Positions 8,584-17,764 of a stretch of DNA of 64,000 bases are shown here, in pieces. The position numbers were made by a program, and so were the translations under genes. This stretch comes from CAIYRG01 sp964494505 (GTDB lineage: Bacteria; Pseudomonadota; Alphaproteobacteria; Micropepsales; Micropepsaceae), in contig CAZBRO010000007.1 of the NCBI GenBank assembly GCA_964494505.1, positions 124,001-188,000 of the forward strand. Direction: 5' to 3'. The notes below the pieces were generated by a model. The model saw nothing but the letters and a program-made list of their open reading frames with translations, was not told the origin of the DNA and searched no databases. The stretch's first letter is position 1; each line of letters opens with the position of its first letter.

Positions 8584-9375
8584 ATGACGCAGGAAATCGA
8601 TCAGCGCTTGGCTTTCTCCCACCGTCTTGCCGAGGCGGCCGGCGCGGTGATCCGTCCCTATTTTCGTAAGCGCATCGATGTGACCGACAAGGGCCCCGCG
8701 GGCTTCTACGACCCGGTCACCGCGGCTGACCGGATCGCGGAAGAAACCATGCGCTCCATGATCGGTGCGAGCTTCCAGGAAGACGGCATCCTGGGCGAGG
8801 AACTGGGCGAAGCGCCGGGAAAGAGTGGTTATCGCTGGGTGCTCGATCCGATTGACGGGACACGCGCCTTCATCGCCGGCCAGCCGTTGTGGGGGACGCT
8901 CATCGCCCTGGAAGAGCAGGGCGTTCCAGTGATTGGAATTCTGGATCAGCCCTTCCTGAAAGAGCGTTTCGTGGGCTCAAACGGCAAGGCCGAACTGCAC
9001 GATGCTGCTGGCGTTACCCCGCTTGTGGCGCGCAAATGTGCGCAACTTTCCGAGGCGCTGATTTCCACAACCCATCCGATGCAACATTTCGGCCAAGCCG
9101 AGCGCGAGCTTTATTGGAAGGTCGAGCGCGAAAGCCGCCTGTCGCGCTATGGCGGAGATTGTTACGCCTACGCGCTGATCGCGATGGGCTTCATCGACCT
9201 CGTGATCGAGACCGATCTCAAGCGTTGGGACATCGCGGCGATCATTCCCATCGTCGAGGGCGCAGGCGGTATCGTCACGGACTGGAAAGGCCGTCCGGTG
9301 AGTGGCAGTGGGAATGTCATCGCGGCTGGCGATCCAAGGGTGCACGCAGAAGCCGTCAAGCTGCTCTGCTCCTGA
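8584..9375 (+). CDS. hisN: inositol monophosphatase family, histidinol-phosphatase HisN-type
   Basis: Mg-dependent phosphatase of the IMPase superfamily, 263 residues. Metal-binding signatures are GEELG (71-75), DPIDGTRAF (88-96) and W215-D216 within LKRWDIAA. Length and the N-terminal TDKGPAGFYDPVTAADR block match the HisN-type histidinol-phosphate phosphatases found in Actinobacteria and Alphaproteobacteria, which complete the penultimate step of histidine synthesis. No other his gene is adjacent, so a fructose-bisphosphatase or inositol phosphatase activity cannot be excluded. The ATG is 25 bases after the preceding stop. Confidence 0.8.
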   Translation: MTQEIDQRLAFSHRLAEAAGAVIRPYFRKRIDVTDKGPAGFYDPVTAADRIAEETMRSMIGASFQEDGILGEELGEAPGKSGYRWVLDPIDGTRAFIAGQPLWGTLIALEEQGVPVIGILDQPFLKERFVGSNGKAELHDAAGVTPLVARKCAQLSEALISTTHPMQHFGQAERELYWKVERESRLSRYGGDCYAYALIAMGFIDLVIETDLKRWDIAAIIPIVEGAGGIVTDWKGRPVSGSGNVIAAGDPRVHAEAVKLLCS

Positions 9376-9421
9376 CCGGGCGCGAACGCGCGCTTCGTCT
9401 CAACAACTCGCGGTGCCGGAA

Positions 9422-10378
9422 TCAGCGGCCGAAGGAACCTGCCGGCTGAGATAGATGCGCCTTCACGAACGCATCGAACTCCGCCCAGAAGCGGGCGCGG
9501 ATAGCATCCTTCTCCATCAGGATTTCGTGCTCGGCATCTTCGATCTCGACATAGCGCACGTTAGGAAGATTTTGCGCGAATTCGCGTACCGTCTCCACAT
9601 TCACCACTTTATCGCGCCCCGCCCCGAAAATGAGCAGCGGCGTTGTAATCTCTTCCGCGAAGCGCTTGCGCTTGACCCGCGCCATGGATCGCAATGCTGC
9701 GCCCAGCCATCCGAAGGTCGGGCCGAAAATCCGCAAAAAGGGCTGAGCTTTCAGGAACGCCTGATTGCGCTCGAAGCGGACACGGTCGGAGGTGACGGCG
9801 TTGTCCTCAAATTTCAAATCCAGCGGATCGCGTTCTTCGATCCCGAAGACCATTCGCGTCGAAGGTTTGCGCAAATTGAACAGCGTCGTAACGAGTTGCG
9901 TCATGGCTGGCGAATATTTGCCGGTCTTGACTTCGAGCATGGGCGCAAGCGCTACGCCGCACACAAAACGCCGCGGATGTTCGTGCACGTAGCGCAGCAG
10001 CATATGCGCGCCCATGGAATGGCCAAGCACGATGACGGGCAATGGCTTCTCCAGTTCACGCTGGATCGGCTCTACCGCCTGCAGCATCAGAGCGTTGAGG
10101 TCGGTATCGTATTCCTCAAAGGTCCTGACATGGCCGGCGCGATTGCCGTAGCTGCGCCGCTCGGAGGCGCCCTGGCCGCGCCAATCCATGCTGACCACCT
10201 CGAAACCGCGGACACCGAGCTCTCCGGCAACCTCTTGATACTTTTCCAGAAATTCCGTGTGCCCATTGAGCAGCACGCATATTGCGCGTCTGGCCGTTCC
10301 TTCTGGCGGTGTCCATAAGGCGCCGCGCAAATGGCACTTGTCCGGCGTCATCAAGGTGAGCGCACGAAAGGAAGTCAC
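9422..10378 (-). CDS. alpha/beta hydrolase, lysophospholipase/monoglyceride lipase-like
   Basis: Serine hydrolase of 318 residues in the S33/monoacylglycerol lipase group. The nucleophile elbow is GHSMG (119-123, Ser121), with the likely acid in FGAGRDKVV and the histidine in EDAEHEIL near the C-terminus; LNGHTEF near residue 38 fits the oxyanion region. No signal peptide. It starts at a GTG (10378) on the minus strand and converges on hisN. A role in lipid turnover is inferred from the family only. Confidence 0.85.
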   Translation of the reverse strand: MTSFRALTLMTPDKCHLRGALWTPPEGTARRAICVLLNGHTEFLEKYQEVAGELGVRGFEVVSMDWRGQGASERRSYGNRAGHVRTFEEYDTDLNALMLQAVEPIQRELEKPLPVIVLGHSMGAHMLLRYVHEHPRRFVCGVALAPMLEVKTGKYSPAMTQLVTTLFNLRKPSTRMVFGIEERDPLDLKFEDNAVTSDRVRFERNQAFLKAQPFLRIFGPTFGWLGAALRSMARVKRKRFAEEITTPLLIFGAGRDKVVNVETVREFAQNLPNVRYVEIEDAEHEILMEKDAIRARFWAEFDAFVKAHLSQPAGSFGR

Positions 10379-10586
10379 GTTCGTCCTCAGGTTTCAGGAA
10401 CAAAATGGGCGGGGATATGAGCATCCGGGGCCTTTTCGCACAATGCGCTCAAACTAGCGGCGGGTGCGAAATGTTCCAGGAAGACGGACAGAAAAATACC
10501 CAAAATCTGCCTCGCGGAAAGCCGAAGCCAAACGTTTCCTTGGCATTAGCAAACACTGGGGCGGGCGCGGCAAAAGTGGCAGAACC

Positions 10587-10988
10587 ATGGCATTGCTCGA
10601 CATCCAGGAAGCTGCAGGCCAGAGACGCGACAGCCTTGGCCTTTCCTGTCTCGCGATTCACCTGGGCGTCGGCGGGTTCGTGCTCATAGGGTGGGTCCTT
10701 TCCTCGCTCGACCTGCTGATCTTCTACATCCTGCTGCTGCCGGCAATGGCGGGGCAGTGGGCATTCAATCGCAGATCGTGCCTCATCAACAATCTCGAAT
10801 CGTGGCTTCGCACGGGGCGCTGGCGCGACCCCGAAAACTGCGAGGAAGGCGGATTTGTCTTGATGCTCAGCGACTGGCTTTTCGCGCTCAGGCCAAGTCC
10901 CACTGCCATCGATCGCTTCTCATATTCCGTCGTTTTCTTCCTGTGGCTGCTAGGCCTTGGACATATGTATTGGCTTGCTCTCCGTTAG
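10587..10988 (+). CDS. small integral membrane protein, first of a tandem pair
   Basis: A 133-residue protein with three or four hydrophobic segments (about residues 20-57 as a hairpin and 113-131 at the end). It shares the pattern LPxxxxQWxxN, then xxxNNxExxxxxGRWxDxEN, with the next gene, so the two are tandem paralogues. I do not recognise the family, and no catalytic residues stand out. The ATG at 10587 gives a start just before the amphipathic N-terminus; an upstream in-frame ATG exists at 10464 region start but has a low-complexity leader unlike the paralogue. Confidence 0.6.
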   Translation: MALLDIQEAAGQRRDSLGLSCLAIHLGVGGFVLIGWVLSSLDLLIFYILLLPAMAGQWAFNRRSCLINNLESWLRTGRWRDPENCEEGGFVLMLSDWLFALRPSPTAIDRFSYSVVFFLWLLGLGHMYWLALR

Positions 10989-11103
10989 GCCTAGGGCAAA
11001 GACACATCGGTCGCCAAGAAATGCTTCCGGGGCAAAACGGAACTCCGGCTGATGCGTTTACCTCAGCGGGCGGATGAGGGGGGCGGTTGAGAGGCTTTCG
11101 ACC

Positions 11104-11517
11104 ATGTTGCGAACGGCGGAATACCTATCCCAAAGAATCGGTAGGATCGTCGTCGCCGACGATATGAGGCCGGGACTCTTCCTTATCCATCTAGCCGTCA
11201 TTGTCTATGTCAGTGTGGGTTGGCTGCTGCCCTGGCGCGCTGCGCTCTATTTCTACGCTTTGCTGCTTCCAATGATTGCCCTGCAATGGCTGGTCAACGG
11301 CGGTTCATCCATCGTGAATAATGTGGAAAACCTCGTCCACAGTGGCCGCTGGAGTGACGCGGAAAATCGGTTCGAGGGAGCCTTCTTCAAAGTTTTCTTC
11401 GACGCCGCAGGAATCCCCGCAACGCAGGCGCAGATCACGACGGGCCTCTGTTTCCTGATGCTGATTCTTTGGATTGCCGCGATTTGCCGTATGATGCTGA
11501 TCGTGACCGTCGCCTGA
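11104..11517 (+). CDS. small integral membrane protein, second of a tandem pair
   Basis: A 137-residue paralogue of the preceding gene: two central hydrophobic helices followed by the QWLVNGGSSIVNNVEN and HSGRWSDAEN region, then a C-terminal helix. The conserved asparagine pair and GRWxDxEN motif lie on the same side of the membrane in both copies. Function unknown. It lies upstream of the hsp20 leader. An alternative GTG/ATG start at 11074 would add ten residues. Confidence 0.6.
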   Translation: MLRTAEYLSQRIGRIVVADDMRPGLFLIHLAVIVYVSVGWLLPWRAALYFYALLLPMIALQWLVNGGSSIVNNVENLVHSGRWSDAENRFEGAFFKVFFDAAGIPATQAQITTGLCFLMLILWIAAICRMMLIVTVA

Positions 11518-11520
11518 GCG

Positions 11521-11657
11521 CGCGGAAGGCCCTTGAAGGGCAGATTTCCCGTTCCTACCTAATCAACGTCGGAAGGCTTGAATGCTTCCGGCGCTAGGGT
11601 GCGGCTTCGAAGAGCGCCCCGGCGATCGAACCACTTCGCTCACGAGAGGAATGTGAC
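11521..11657 (+). promoter_or_regulatory. ROSE-like RNA thermometer in the hsp20 leader
   Basis: The leader has successive short hairpins (GCCCT/AGGGC at 11529-11541, CGGAAG/CTTCCG around 11571-11590) and a terminal one that buries the ribosome binding site: CACTTCGCTC (11632-11641), ACGA loop, GAGGAATGTG (11646-11655). The stem pairs CAC with GTG, TTC with GAA and CTC with GAG, leaving an unpaired G (11638) opposite the Shine-Dalgarno strand and one bulged T. This is the layout of ROSE elements, in which a UYGCU-type strand melts away from AGGA on heating and releases translation of small heat-shock genes. Pairing was read by eye. Confidence 0.65.
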
Positions 11658-12125
11658 ATGCGCACCTTTGACCTTGCTCCGCTTTTTCGCTCCACTGTCG
11701 GCTTCGACCGTTTGACCGACATGCTGGATTCCGTCGCGCAATTCGATACGGGCGTGTCCTATCCGCCCTATAACATCGAGCGCACCGATGAGAACCATTA
11801 CCGGATATCGCTTGCTGTCGCGGGCTTTGCCGAAAAGGATTTGAACGCCGAAGTCAAAGAAGGCGTGCTCACCGTGCAAGGCAAGCGCGAGGGCGAGAAG
11901 GAGACCCATCAGGACAAGCATTATCTCTATCAGGGAATCGCGGGCCGCAGCTTCGAGCGTCGCTTCCGGCTTGCTGAAAACGTCGAAGTCCGCGGCGCCC
12001 AGCTTGAGAACGGGCTCCTGCACATCGATCTCGAACGGATGGTCCCCGAGGAGAAGAAACCCCGCCGCGTCACGATCAACGGCAAGGAAGGCCGTGTGAT
12101 CGAGAGCAACGCAAAGGCCGCCTGA
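11658..12125 (+). CDS. small heat shock protein, Hsp20/IbpA family
   Basis: ATP-independent holdase chaperone of 155 residues. The alpha-crystallin domain spans about residues 33-135, from YPPYNIERTDENHY through the GVLTVQGKRE strand to LENGLLHIDLER; the conserved A-x-x-x-n-G-x-L consensus is seen as AQLENGLL. N- and C-terminal arms have the usual lengths, and the C-terminal tail contains RVIESNAKAA. GAGGA sits seven bases before the ATG but is sequestered by the leader hairpin, suggesting translational heat control. A strong terminator follows. Confidence 0.95.
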   Translation: MRTFDLAPLFRSTVGFDRLTDMLDSVAQFDTGVSYPPYNIERTDENHYRISLAVAGFAEKDLNAEVKEGVLTVQGKREGEKETHQDKHYLYQGIAGRSFERRFRLAENVEVRGAQLENGLLHIDLERMVPEEKKPRRVTINGKEGRVIESNAKAA

Positions 12126-12143
12126 CACCCACTCACCGGTTGA

Positions 12144-12180
12144 ACGGAAGCGCGCTCCGAATTGGGGCGCGCTTTTCCGT
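12144..12180 (+). terminator. Rho-independent terminator after hsp20
   Basis: Eleven-base stem AAGCGCGCTCC (12148-12158) with GGGGCGCGCTT (12164-12174), one G-T wobble, five-base loop and a short T-run; the flanking ACGG and CCGT extend the pairing. It begins 18 bases after the hsp20 stop. Confidence 0.8.
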
Positions 12181-12257
12181 TTCGCCGCTTACGCTCTTCC
12201 TGCGTCAGGAAGGCTCCGGTACAGTTTCGCCAGCTTTTCCACCTTGCCGATGGGCCG

Positions 12258-13196
12258 ATGCAGAACTGGCGCACCCTGATACCGAAGGGGTTGATGGGGT
12301 TAGCCCGCAAAAGGGCGGGCCATGTCACTCCCATCACGGAACTCCGAGAGCATTATCAGACGCTCGCTGCCGGATGGGGGCCCATCCCGGCGGATATTGT
12401 CGCCGAGTCGGCGCATCTCGGCCAGATCAAAGGCGAATGGGTGCGTTTGGCCGATGCAGACCCACAAAGGCTGCTACTGTATTTTCACGGAGGCGGGTAC
12501 ATCTCTGGCTCGCCCGAAGGCCATCGTGCATTGGTTGGGAAGCTATGCCGGGCCGGTGGAGCGGCGGCACTTTCCGTCGATTATCGTCTGGCGCCGGAAT
12601 TCCCGTTCCCCTCGGGTCTACGGGATGCTGTCGATGCGTACCGCTTTCTGATCGCGAATGCCTATCCGCCTGAATCGATCGTGCTCGCCGGGGACGGCGC
12701 AGGAGGCGGGCTCGCCGTGGCGACATTAATGGCCATTCGCAATGGTGGGATGCCGATGCCGGCCGGGCTTGTCGCCATGTCGCCCTGGGCCGACCTCACC
12801 CTCACGGGCTGGTCGATCATGCAGAATGCCCAAACCGATTCCATAATGTCCTGGGAGCTTCTTTTCTTGAGCGCGCGTCACTACCTCAAAGGCGCGAATC
12901 CTGCCGATCCCTATGCCTCGCCGGTATTCGGATCGATGCGCGATTTTCCCCCGATCATGATCCATTCCGGCAGCCGTGAAATCTTGCGTGACGACGCGAG
13001 CAGGCTGGGCGAACTTGCGGCTGAGGACAACATCCCTGTCTCGGTCGAAGTCTATGATGGCGCTGCGCATCTGTTTCAGGCGCATGGTGGTGCGGATGCC
13101 AAAGTTTCCGTCAACCGGCTTGGACAGTTCATCCGTGCGCGCACGTCTGAGTCTGCACCGACATTGGATTTCAGAAGCGCACGGAGAGGGGCCTAG
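12258..13196 (+). CDS. alpha/beta hydrolase fold-3 (HSL-like) lacking the nucleophile serine
   Basis: About 312 residues with the hormone-sensitive-lipase layout: HGGG oxyanion motif at 77-80, the DYRLAPEFPFP block at 108-118, and a C-terminal DGAAHLFQ histidine. The nucleophile elbow, normally GDSAGG, reads GDGAGG (145-150): residue 147 is glycine, codon GGC at 12696-12698. On the sequence given the protein should lack esterase activity, unless this is a sequencing error (a single-codon change AGC to GGC would explain it). The ATG at 12258 is preferred over the start at 12162, which would run through the hsp20 terminator. Its stop overlaps that of the next gene on the shared CTAG at 13193-13196. 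Confidence 0.8.
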   Translation: MQNWRTLIPKGLMGLARKRAGHVTPITELREHYQTLAAGWGPIPADIVAESAHLGQIKGEWVRLADADPQRLLLYFHGGGYISGSPEGHRALVGKLCRAGGAAALSVDYRLAPEFPFPSGLRDAVDAYRFLIANAYPPESIVLAGDGAGGGLAVATLMAIRNGGMPMPAGLVAMSPWADLTLTGWSIMQNAQTDSIMSWELLFLSARHYLKGANPADPYASPVFGSMRDFPPIMIHSGSREILRDDASRLGELAAEDNIPVSVEVYDGAAHLFQAHGGADAKVSVNRLGQFIRARTSESAPTLDFRSARRGA

Positions 13197-14518
13197 CGCG
13201 TTTCGTCGAAGATTGCTTCGACCGCTGCGTCGAGCGACAGCTTGATCCCCTGCAGGATAGCGCCACGGAAATCGGCCGAACGCAATTTCGCGCCGGTAAG
13301 GTTCGCGTAGGCGAGGTCGGATTCCGCAAGCACCGTTTGGCGTAAATCGGCGCCGCGCATGTCGGCGTAGCGCGCGTCCGCCCGTTCGAGCCGCGCCGGC
13401 AGAAGCCGCTCGTTCGAAATCAGCAGGGGGCCGAGATTGGCATCGCGCAAATCGGCATTGGCGAGGCGTGCATTTTTGAGGTTGGCTCCGCGCAGGTCGG
13501 CACCGGTCAGCTTGCAGGCGCGCAGATCGGCCCCTTCGAGCTGCGCCCCCTGGAAGCGCGCGCCGGAGAGATCGAGCCCGTAGAACACCGCGCCAGGCGC
13601 AATCAACGCCGTCAGCACCGCATGGGGCAGCGCCTTGAGCGCCCGCAAATCGTAGCCGGAGAAATCGGCGGGACGGCATTCGCGGCCCTGTGTCTCGGCC
13701 CAGCGGGCATGCGATTTGAGAATGGTCTCGACCGGCTCTGGCAATTCGGAGATGGGCCGGCCGGCCACCGCATCGGTGAGGACGCCTGACATATCCGTGC
13801 CTTCGAGGCTCGCGAATTCAAGCCTGGTGCCAACCAATACCGCCCCTTTGAGATCGGCGCCCCCGAGATCGCAGCCGCGAAGATCGGCATTTTCAAGATT
13901 GGCGCCCGTCAGTTTCGCGCGCCTCAGATTGGCCCGTGTGAGCCGGCAATTGCGCATGATCGCGTCGGTGAAATCGGCTTGAATTGCGACCGCGCCCGAA
14001 AGCTTGGCGCGTTCGAGATTGGCGGCCGAAAGCAGCGCCGCAGGCAGTTCGGTCGGGCCGATATCGTGCTGCAGGATCTTGAGTTCGCCCGAAAGGCCCT
14101 TCTCGGCGATCTTTCCCTCGCGCAGATCGGCCTCGTAAAGGTCTGCGCCGATCAGATTGGCGCCGCGAAGCGAGGTGCCGCGCATGTCGGCGCGCCTGAG
14201 GCTCGCGCCCGCAAGATTGGCCCGCTTCAGCGATGCGCCGAAGAAACTGGCTGAATCCAGCTTTGCGCCCGCGAGATTAGTCTCTTCCAGATAGGCGCCG
14301 GTGAAATCCGCATCCGCAAGATTGCGGCCCGAAAGATCGAGGCCCGAAAGATCGGAGAATGCGAACACAGCACGCGCTCCACCGACCCGCCCGGAGTAGA
14401 GCAGTTCGTGACGTGCGGCGGCAGCCGCAACCTGTTTTTCGGTCAGCTTGGTGCAGCTCAAGCGGCGCGATTTATCTCGATCCATCAAGAAAGCATCGCT
14501 GGCGAAGGACGTCTTCAT
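13193..14518 (-). CDS. pentapeptide-repeat protein
   Basis: A 441-residue protein built almost entirely of A(D/N)LxG pentapeptides, in two blocks (about residues 50-240 and 290-430) separated by a linker carrying LPEPVETILKSHARW. Such repeats fold into a right-handed square beta-helix. Some members mimic DNA and protect gyrase (Qnr, MfpA), most have no known role; nothing here points to gyrase binding specifically. No signal peptide, so likely cytoplasmic. It converges on the HSL-like gene with a 4-base stop overlap. Confidence 0.9.
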   Translation of the reverse strand: MKTSFASDAFLMDRDKSRRLSCTKLTEKQVAAAAARHELLYSGRVGGARAVFAFSDLSGLDLSGRNLADADFTGAYLEETNLAGAKLDSASFFGASLKRANLAGASLRRADMRGTSLRGANLIGADLYEADLREGKIAEKGLSGELKILQHDIGPTELPAALLSAANLERAKLSGAVAIQADFTDAIMRNCRLTRANLRRAKLTGANLENADLRGCDLGGADLKGAVLVGTRLEFASLEGTDMSGVLTDAVAGRPISELPEPVETILKSHARWAETQGRECRPADFSGYDLRALKALPHAVLTALIAPGAVFYGLDLSGARFQGAQLEGADLRACKLTGADLRGANLKNARLANADLRDANLGPLLISNERLLPARLERADARYADMRGADLRQTVLAESDLAYANLTGAKLRSADFRGAILQGIKLSLDAAVEAIFDETR

Positions 14519-14679
14519 GCCTGATTGTGCCGCGCCGCGGCTAATAGGCCCTTAAGAACTCGCGAAAAATTGCGGTCCTTAAAAGGCTTGCAGCCTTGCT
14601 TCCGTCCATGGCAGTTTGCCCGGCAGAAGGGGCTCGGTTCGGGAAAATCGAGCAAAATCGGCCGTCTGTGAGGGTTAAC

Positions 14680-17664
14680 GTGAAACGCAGCCCATTTGTC
14701 TGTGTACTTTTGGCTGGGGTGGCTAGCCCCGCTTTCGCAGACGACCTGACGATCGACAGTATTTTGAGTTCGCCGATCTCCACGTCCACCGCAAGCAATA
14801 GCTCGCCCGGCAACATCACCGTCAGCACCACCGGCGGGATCAGCGTCGTCAAGGCTGGCGCTGCGCTGACGATCGATTCGAATAATACGGTGGAAAACCA
14901 AGGTGTTATCCAGAACGCATTTGCCGGCGGCGCAATCGGCGTTCACATTCTGGGCGGCAATACGGGGTCGTTCTCGAACGACGTTCTCACCTCTACGATT
15001 ATTAATGTCAGCGGTGGCGGCACTGCCAATTATGGCATCCTGTTGGATGGGTCCTCTGCCTTCACCGGGGACATTTCACTGGGTTCCGTTTCCACTTTGG
15101 CGGTCAATGGGACGAGTTCCATCGGGGTCCTCGTCAATGCGCCCCTCATCGGCAATCTGTCCGTGAGTTCTAATAGCGGGATAACCGGTGAACACGTCCA
15201 GGGCGTGGTCGTTATGGCTCCCATTACCGGGTCCGCATCTTTCGGCGGGATTCTCAATGTCGCCGGTACGGCCACCTACACGTCGCAGAATATCGATCCG
15301 CTCTCGGGGTCCGCGATTGCCATTGCGAGGGACGTCACGGGCGGAATTCTGGTGATAGGTTCTTCCGCGGCCGACGATGCGACCACGTCGGCGAGCGTCA
15401 TTAATTCGGGTAACGCCCCGACCATTGCCATCCAGCCCTCTATCGCCGGGTCGGCCGCAACCGACATCGTCATAGGCTCGCTTGCTTCAGATGCGGTCAA
15501 CCCGACCTACAGCCTGATCAATCGCGGCACGGTGCGCGCGGCCGAGAACGATCCCGGCATCAGCACCATCGCTGTCGCAATCGGCGAAACGGGAACGGCC
15601 ACCCACACGGTCACGCTTGCGGGGGGTATTTACAATCGCGGTCAAATCTCCGCCCAAGCCGAGACCGACAACACCTTCGCCACGACGGCGCCGGCAGCGT
15701 CCGCAGACGCGACCGGCCTTCTCATCGGCAACGGCGCCAGGATCAACACTGCGAACCTGTCTACCTCGGCATTCCTGAATGAAGGCTCGATCATTGTCTC
15801 AGTGACGGGAAATCTTTCCGGTTCGGCGACCAGCGTCCTGATCGAGCCGGGCGGCGTACTCTCGTCCTTCGCCAATAGCGGCTCCATCGATAGCGGCGCT
15901 ACGACCACCGACACAACGATCGCAAGTCTTGCGGCCTATGGCGTTCGCGATCTTTCCGGCACGCTGACCACAGTCGCCAACAGCGGCATCATAACCACGT
16001 CGGCAACGACCCTGGACAACAACGCGCAGCAATCGATTGCCGTGGACCTTTCCCATAGCGCTGCGAACGAGACGCTCACCGACAGCGGCGCGATTCAAGG
16101 CGGCATCGCGTTTGGCTCCGGGGCCAACGTGCTCAGCATCGAAGGCACGAGCACATTCCTGAGTTGCACCACCGCCTGCCTGCAAGGGGCCGTTCAGGCA
16201 AGCGGCAACGGCACGGTGGATGTATTCGTTTCTACGGGCGGCACCGGGGGTACCTTCCGCACTGCAAATGCCCGCCTCTCAACGCTCTCGGTCGGCAGCG
16301 GAGGCACGGTTGAATTCGCCCTCGACAAGGCTGCAGCGAATGGGGTTGCGCTCATTTCCACCACCGGCACGACCACATTCGGTTCCGGCGCCAAAGTCTC
16401 CGTCGTGCCTTCCAGCTTCCTGCCCGTCAGCGGCACCTACACCTTGGTGCACAGCGGAGGTACGCTGAGCTTTGCTGATTTTGCTTCCGCCACGGCGGAG
16501 CCGATCCCCTTCATCTTCAACGGATCGATTACGCAGCAGAACAATGACCTTGTGCTGACGCTACAGCGCAAGAGCGCGGCCCAAATCGGGCTCACGGGCA
16601 ATGCCGCTGCGATCTATGAACCGATGGCAGCGGCGGCGCTTACCGACGATCAATTCGGCGCGGCATTGCTGACGCTTTCCTCTGCCGACGAGGTCGCGGC
16701 AGCCGTCAAGACGCTGGTGCCCGACGTAGCGGGCGGCGTTCGCGCGCTTGCCGTGGCGATGACGGACCAATCAACCGGGGTCGTTGCAGCGCGCGAGCGG
16801 GCACTGGTCACCGCGGCGCCCAATACGCGAGACGAATTTCGTTTCTGGGGCCAGGAATTCTACAACAACGTCAATGCAGACGGTACGGCATCGACGCCCG
16901 GCTACAATGGTGCCGGCCAGGGCGTCGCGGTCGGCGTCGAATGGGGCAGCATCAATACTGGGCGCTATGGGCTCGGTTACACCTTCTTCTCCAGCGAGGA
17001 AGTCGAATCCCATCCGCGCGACACCAAGACCAATGGCGACTGGACCATGCTTTCATTCTACGGAGGCTGGCGCAGCGGCGGATTCTTTGTGACGCCGCAG
17101 ATCAATGTCGGCGAAGGCAGCTTCAAGAGCCGCCGGGCGATTACGGCCGGAACGCTTAGCCGTACGGCCACCGCCGATTGGTCGAGCTATCTCGCGGCGG
17201 GCGGCCTTACCACCGGCTATATCGTGGACGTAGGCGGCTTCCAGATCATCCCGGAAATCGCTCTGGATGGGCTCTATCTCAACGAAGGTTCCTATACGGA
17301 AGCCAACGCAGGCGGCCTCGGTCTGTCGCTCAAATCTCAGAACCAGCAGTCATACCGCGGGTTTGCAGGAGTCGTCGGACAGGGGAACTATAGCTGGGAC
17401 GCGGGCAACCTGCAGCCGCAATTGATCGTCGGCTGGAGCCACGAATTCAATAACAACCCCGCAACCATCGATGGCACCTTCGAATCCACGCCCGGCTCGC
17501 CGTTCCATCTGGTTGGCCCGATGCTCGATCCCAACCGGATTGTGGGGGGCGCGAGTTTCGCCTATGTGCTTGGCAATTGGTCCGCGGGGATCAATTACGA
17601 TGCCATGGCAAGCTCCGGCAGTCTGGCGCAATCGGCAACTATCAGTCTGAGCAGCCGATTCTAG
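14680..17664 (+). CDS. autotransporter with C-terminal beta-barrel
   Basis: Type Va secretion protein of about 994 residues. The GTG at 14680 gives a compact signal peptide (KRSPFVCVLLAGVASPAFA, then DD), preceded by AGGG; the reading frame is open further upstream. The passenger (about 30-700) is rich in Ser, Thr, Gly and Ala with repeated N-S-G and V-x-N-x-G-x-I strands typical of a beta-helix; no protease or lipase triad is visible. The last 280 residues, from DEFRFWGQEFYNN, alternate aromatic beta-strands and end in the outer-membrane signature SLSSRF. A surface adhesin or structural role is likely; the target is unknown. Confidence 0.88.
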   Translation: MKRSPFVCVLLAGVASPAFADDLTIDSILSSPISTSTASNSSPGNITVSTTGGISVVKAGAALTIDSNNTVENQGVIQNAFAGGAIGVHILGGNTGSFSNDVLTSTIINVSGGGTANYGILLDGSSAFTGDISLGSVSTLAVNGTSSIGVLVNAPLIGNLSVSSNSGITGEHVQGVVVMAPITGSASFGGILNVAGTATYTSQNIDPLSGSAIAIARDVTGGILVIGSSAADDATTSASVINSGNAPTIAIQPSIAGSAATDIVIGSLASDAVNPTYSLINRGTVRAAENDPGISTIAVAIGETGTATHTVTLAGGIYNRGQISAQAETDNTFATTAPAASADATGLLIGNGARINTANLSTSAFLNEGSIIVSVTGNLSGSATSVLIEPGGVLSSFANSGSIDSGATTTDTTIASLAAYGVRDLSGTLTTVANSGIITTSATTLDNNAQQSIAVDLSHSAANETLTDSGAIQGGIAFGSGANVLSIEGTSTFLSCTTACLQGAVQASGNGTVDVFVSTGGTGGTFRTANARLSTLSVGSGGTVEFALDKAAANGVALISTTGTTTFGSGAKVSVVPSSFLPVSGTYTLVHSGGTLSFADFASATAEPIPFIFNGSITQQNNDLVLTLQRKSAAQIGLTGNAAAIYEPMAAAALTDDQFGAALLTLSSADEVAAAVKTLVPDVAGGVRALAVAMTDQSTGVVAARERALVTAAPNTRDEFRFWGQEFYNNVNADGTASTPGYNGAGQGVAVGVEWGSINTGRYGLGYTFFSSEEVESHPRDTKTNGDWTMLSFYGGWRSGGFFVTPQINVGEGSFKSRRAITAGTLSRTATADWSSYLAAGGLTTGYIVDVGGFQIIPEIALDGLYLNEGSYTEANAGGLGLSLKSQNQQSYRGFAGVVGQGNYSWDAGNLQPQLIVGWSHEFNNNPATIDGTFESTPGSPFHLVGPMLDPNRIVGGASFAYVLGNWSAGINYDAMASSGSLAQSATISLSSRF

Positions 17665-17764
17665 CGCGATCGGCGCATGTCTCCCTGTTCGGACCACAAT
17701 GCGGCTGCATATTTCTGCCGCGTGTGCGCGTATAACCACACCGACGCACCGCTCGGAGCGTTCC

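Noticed and set aside
13193..14518. Quinolone-resistance (Qnr-like) assignment of the pentapeptide protein
   Set aside because: Two repeat blocks with a long linker and 441 residues do not fit the about 215-residue single-coil Qnr proteins.
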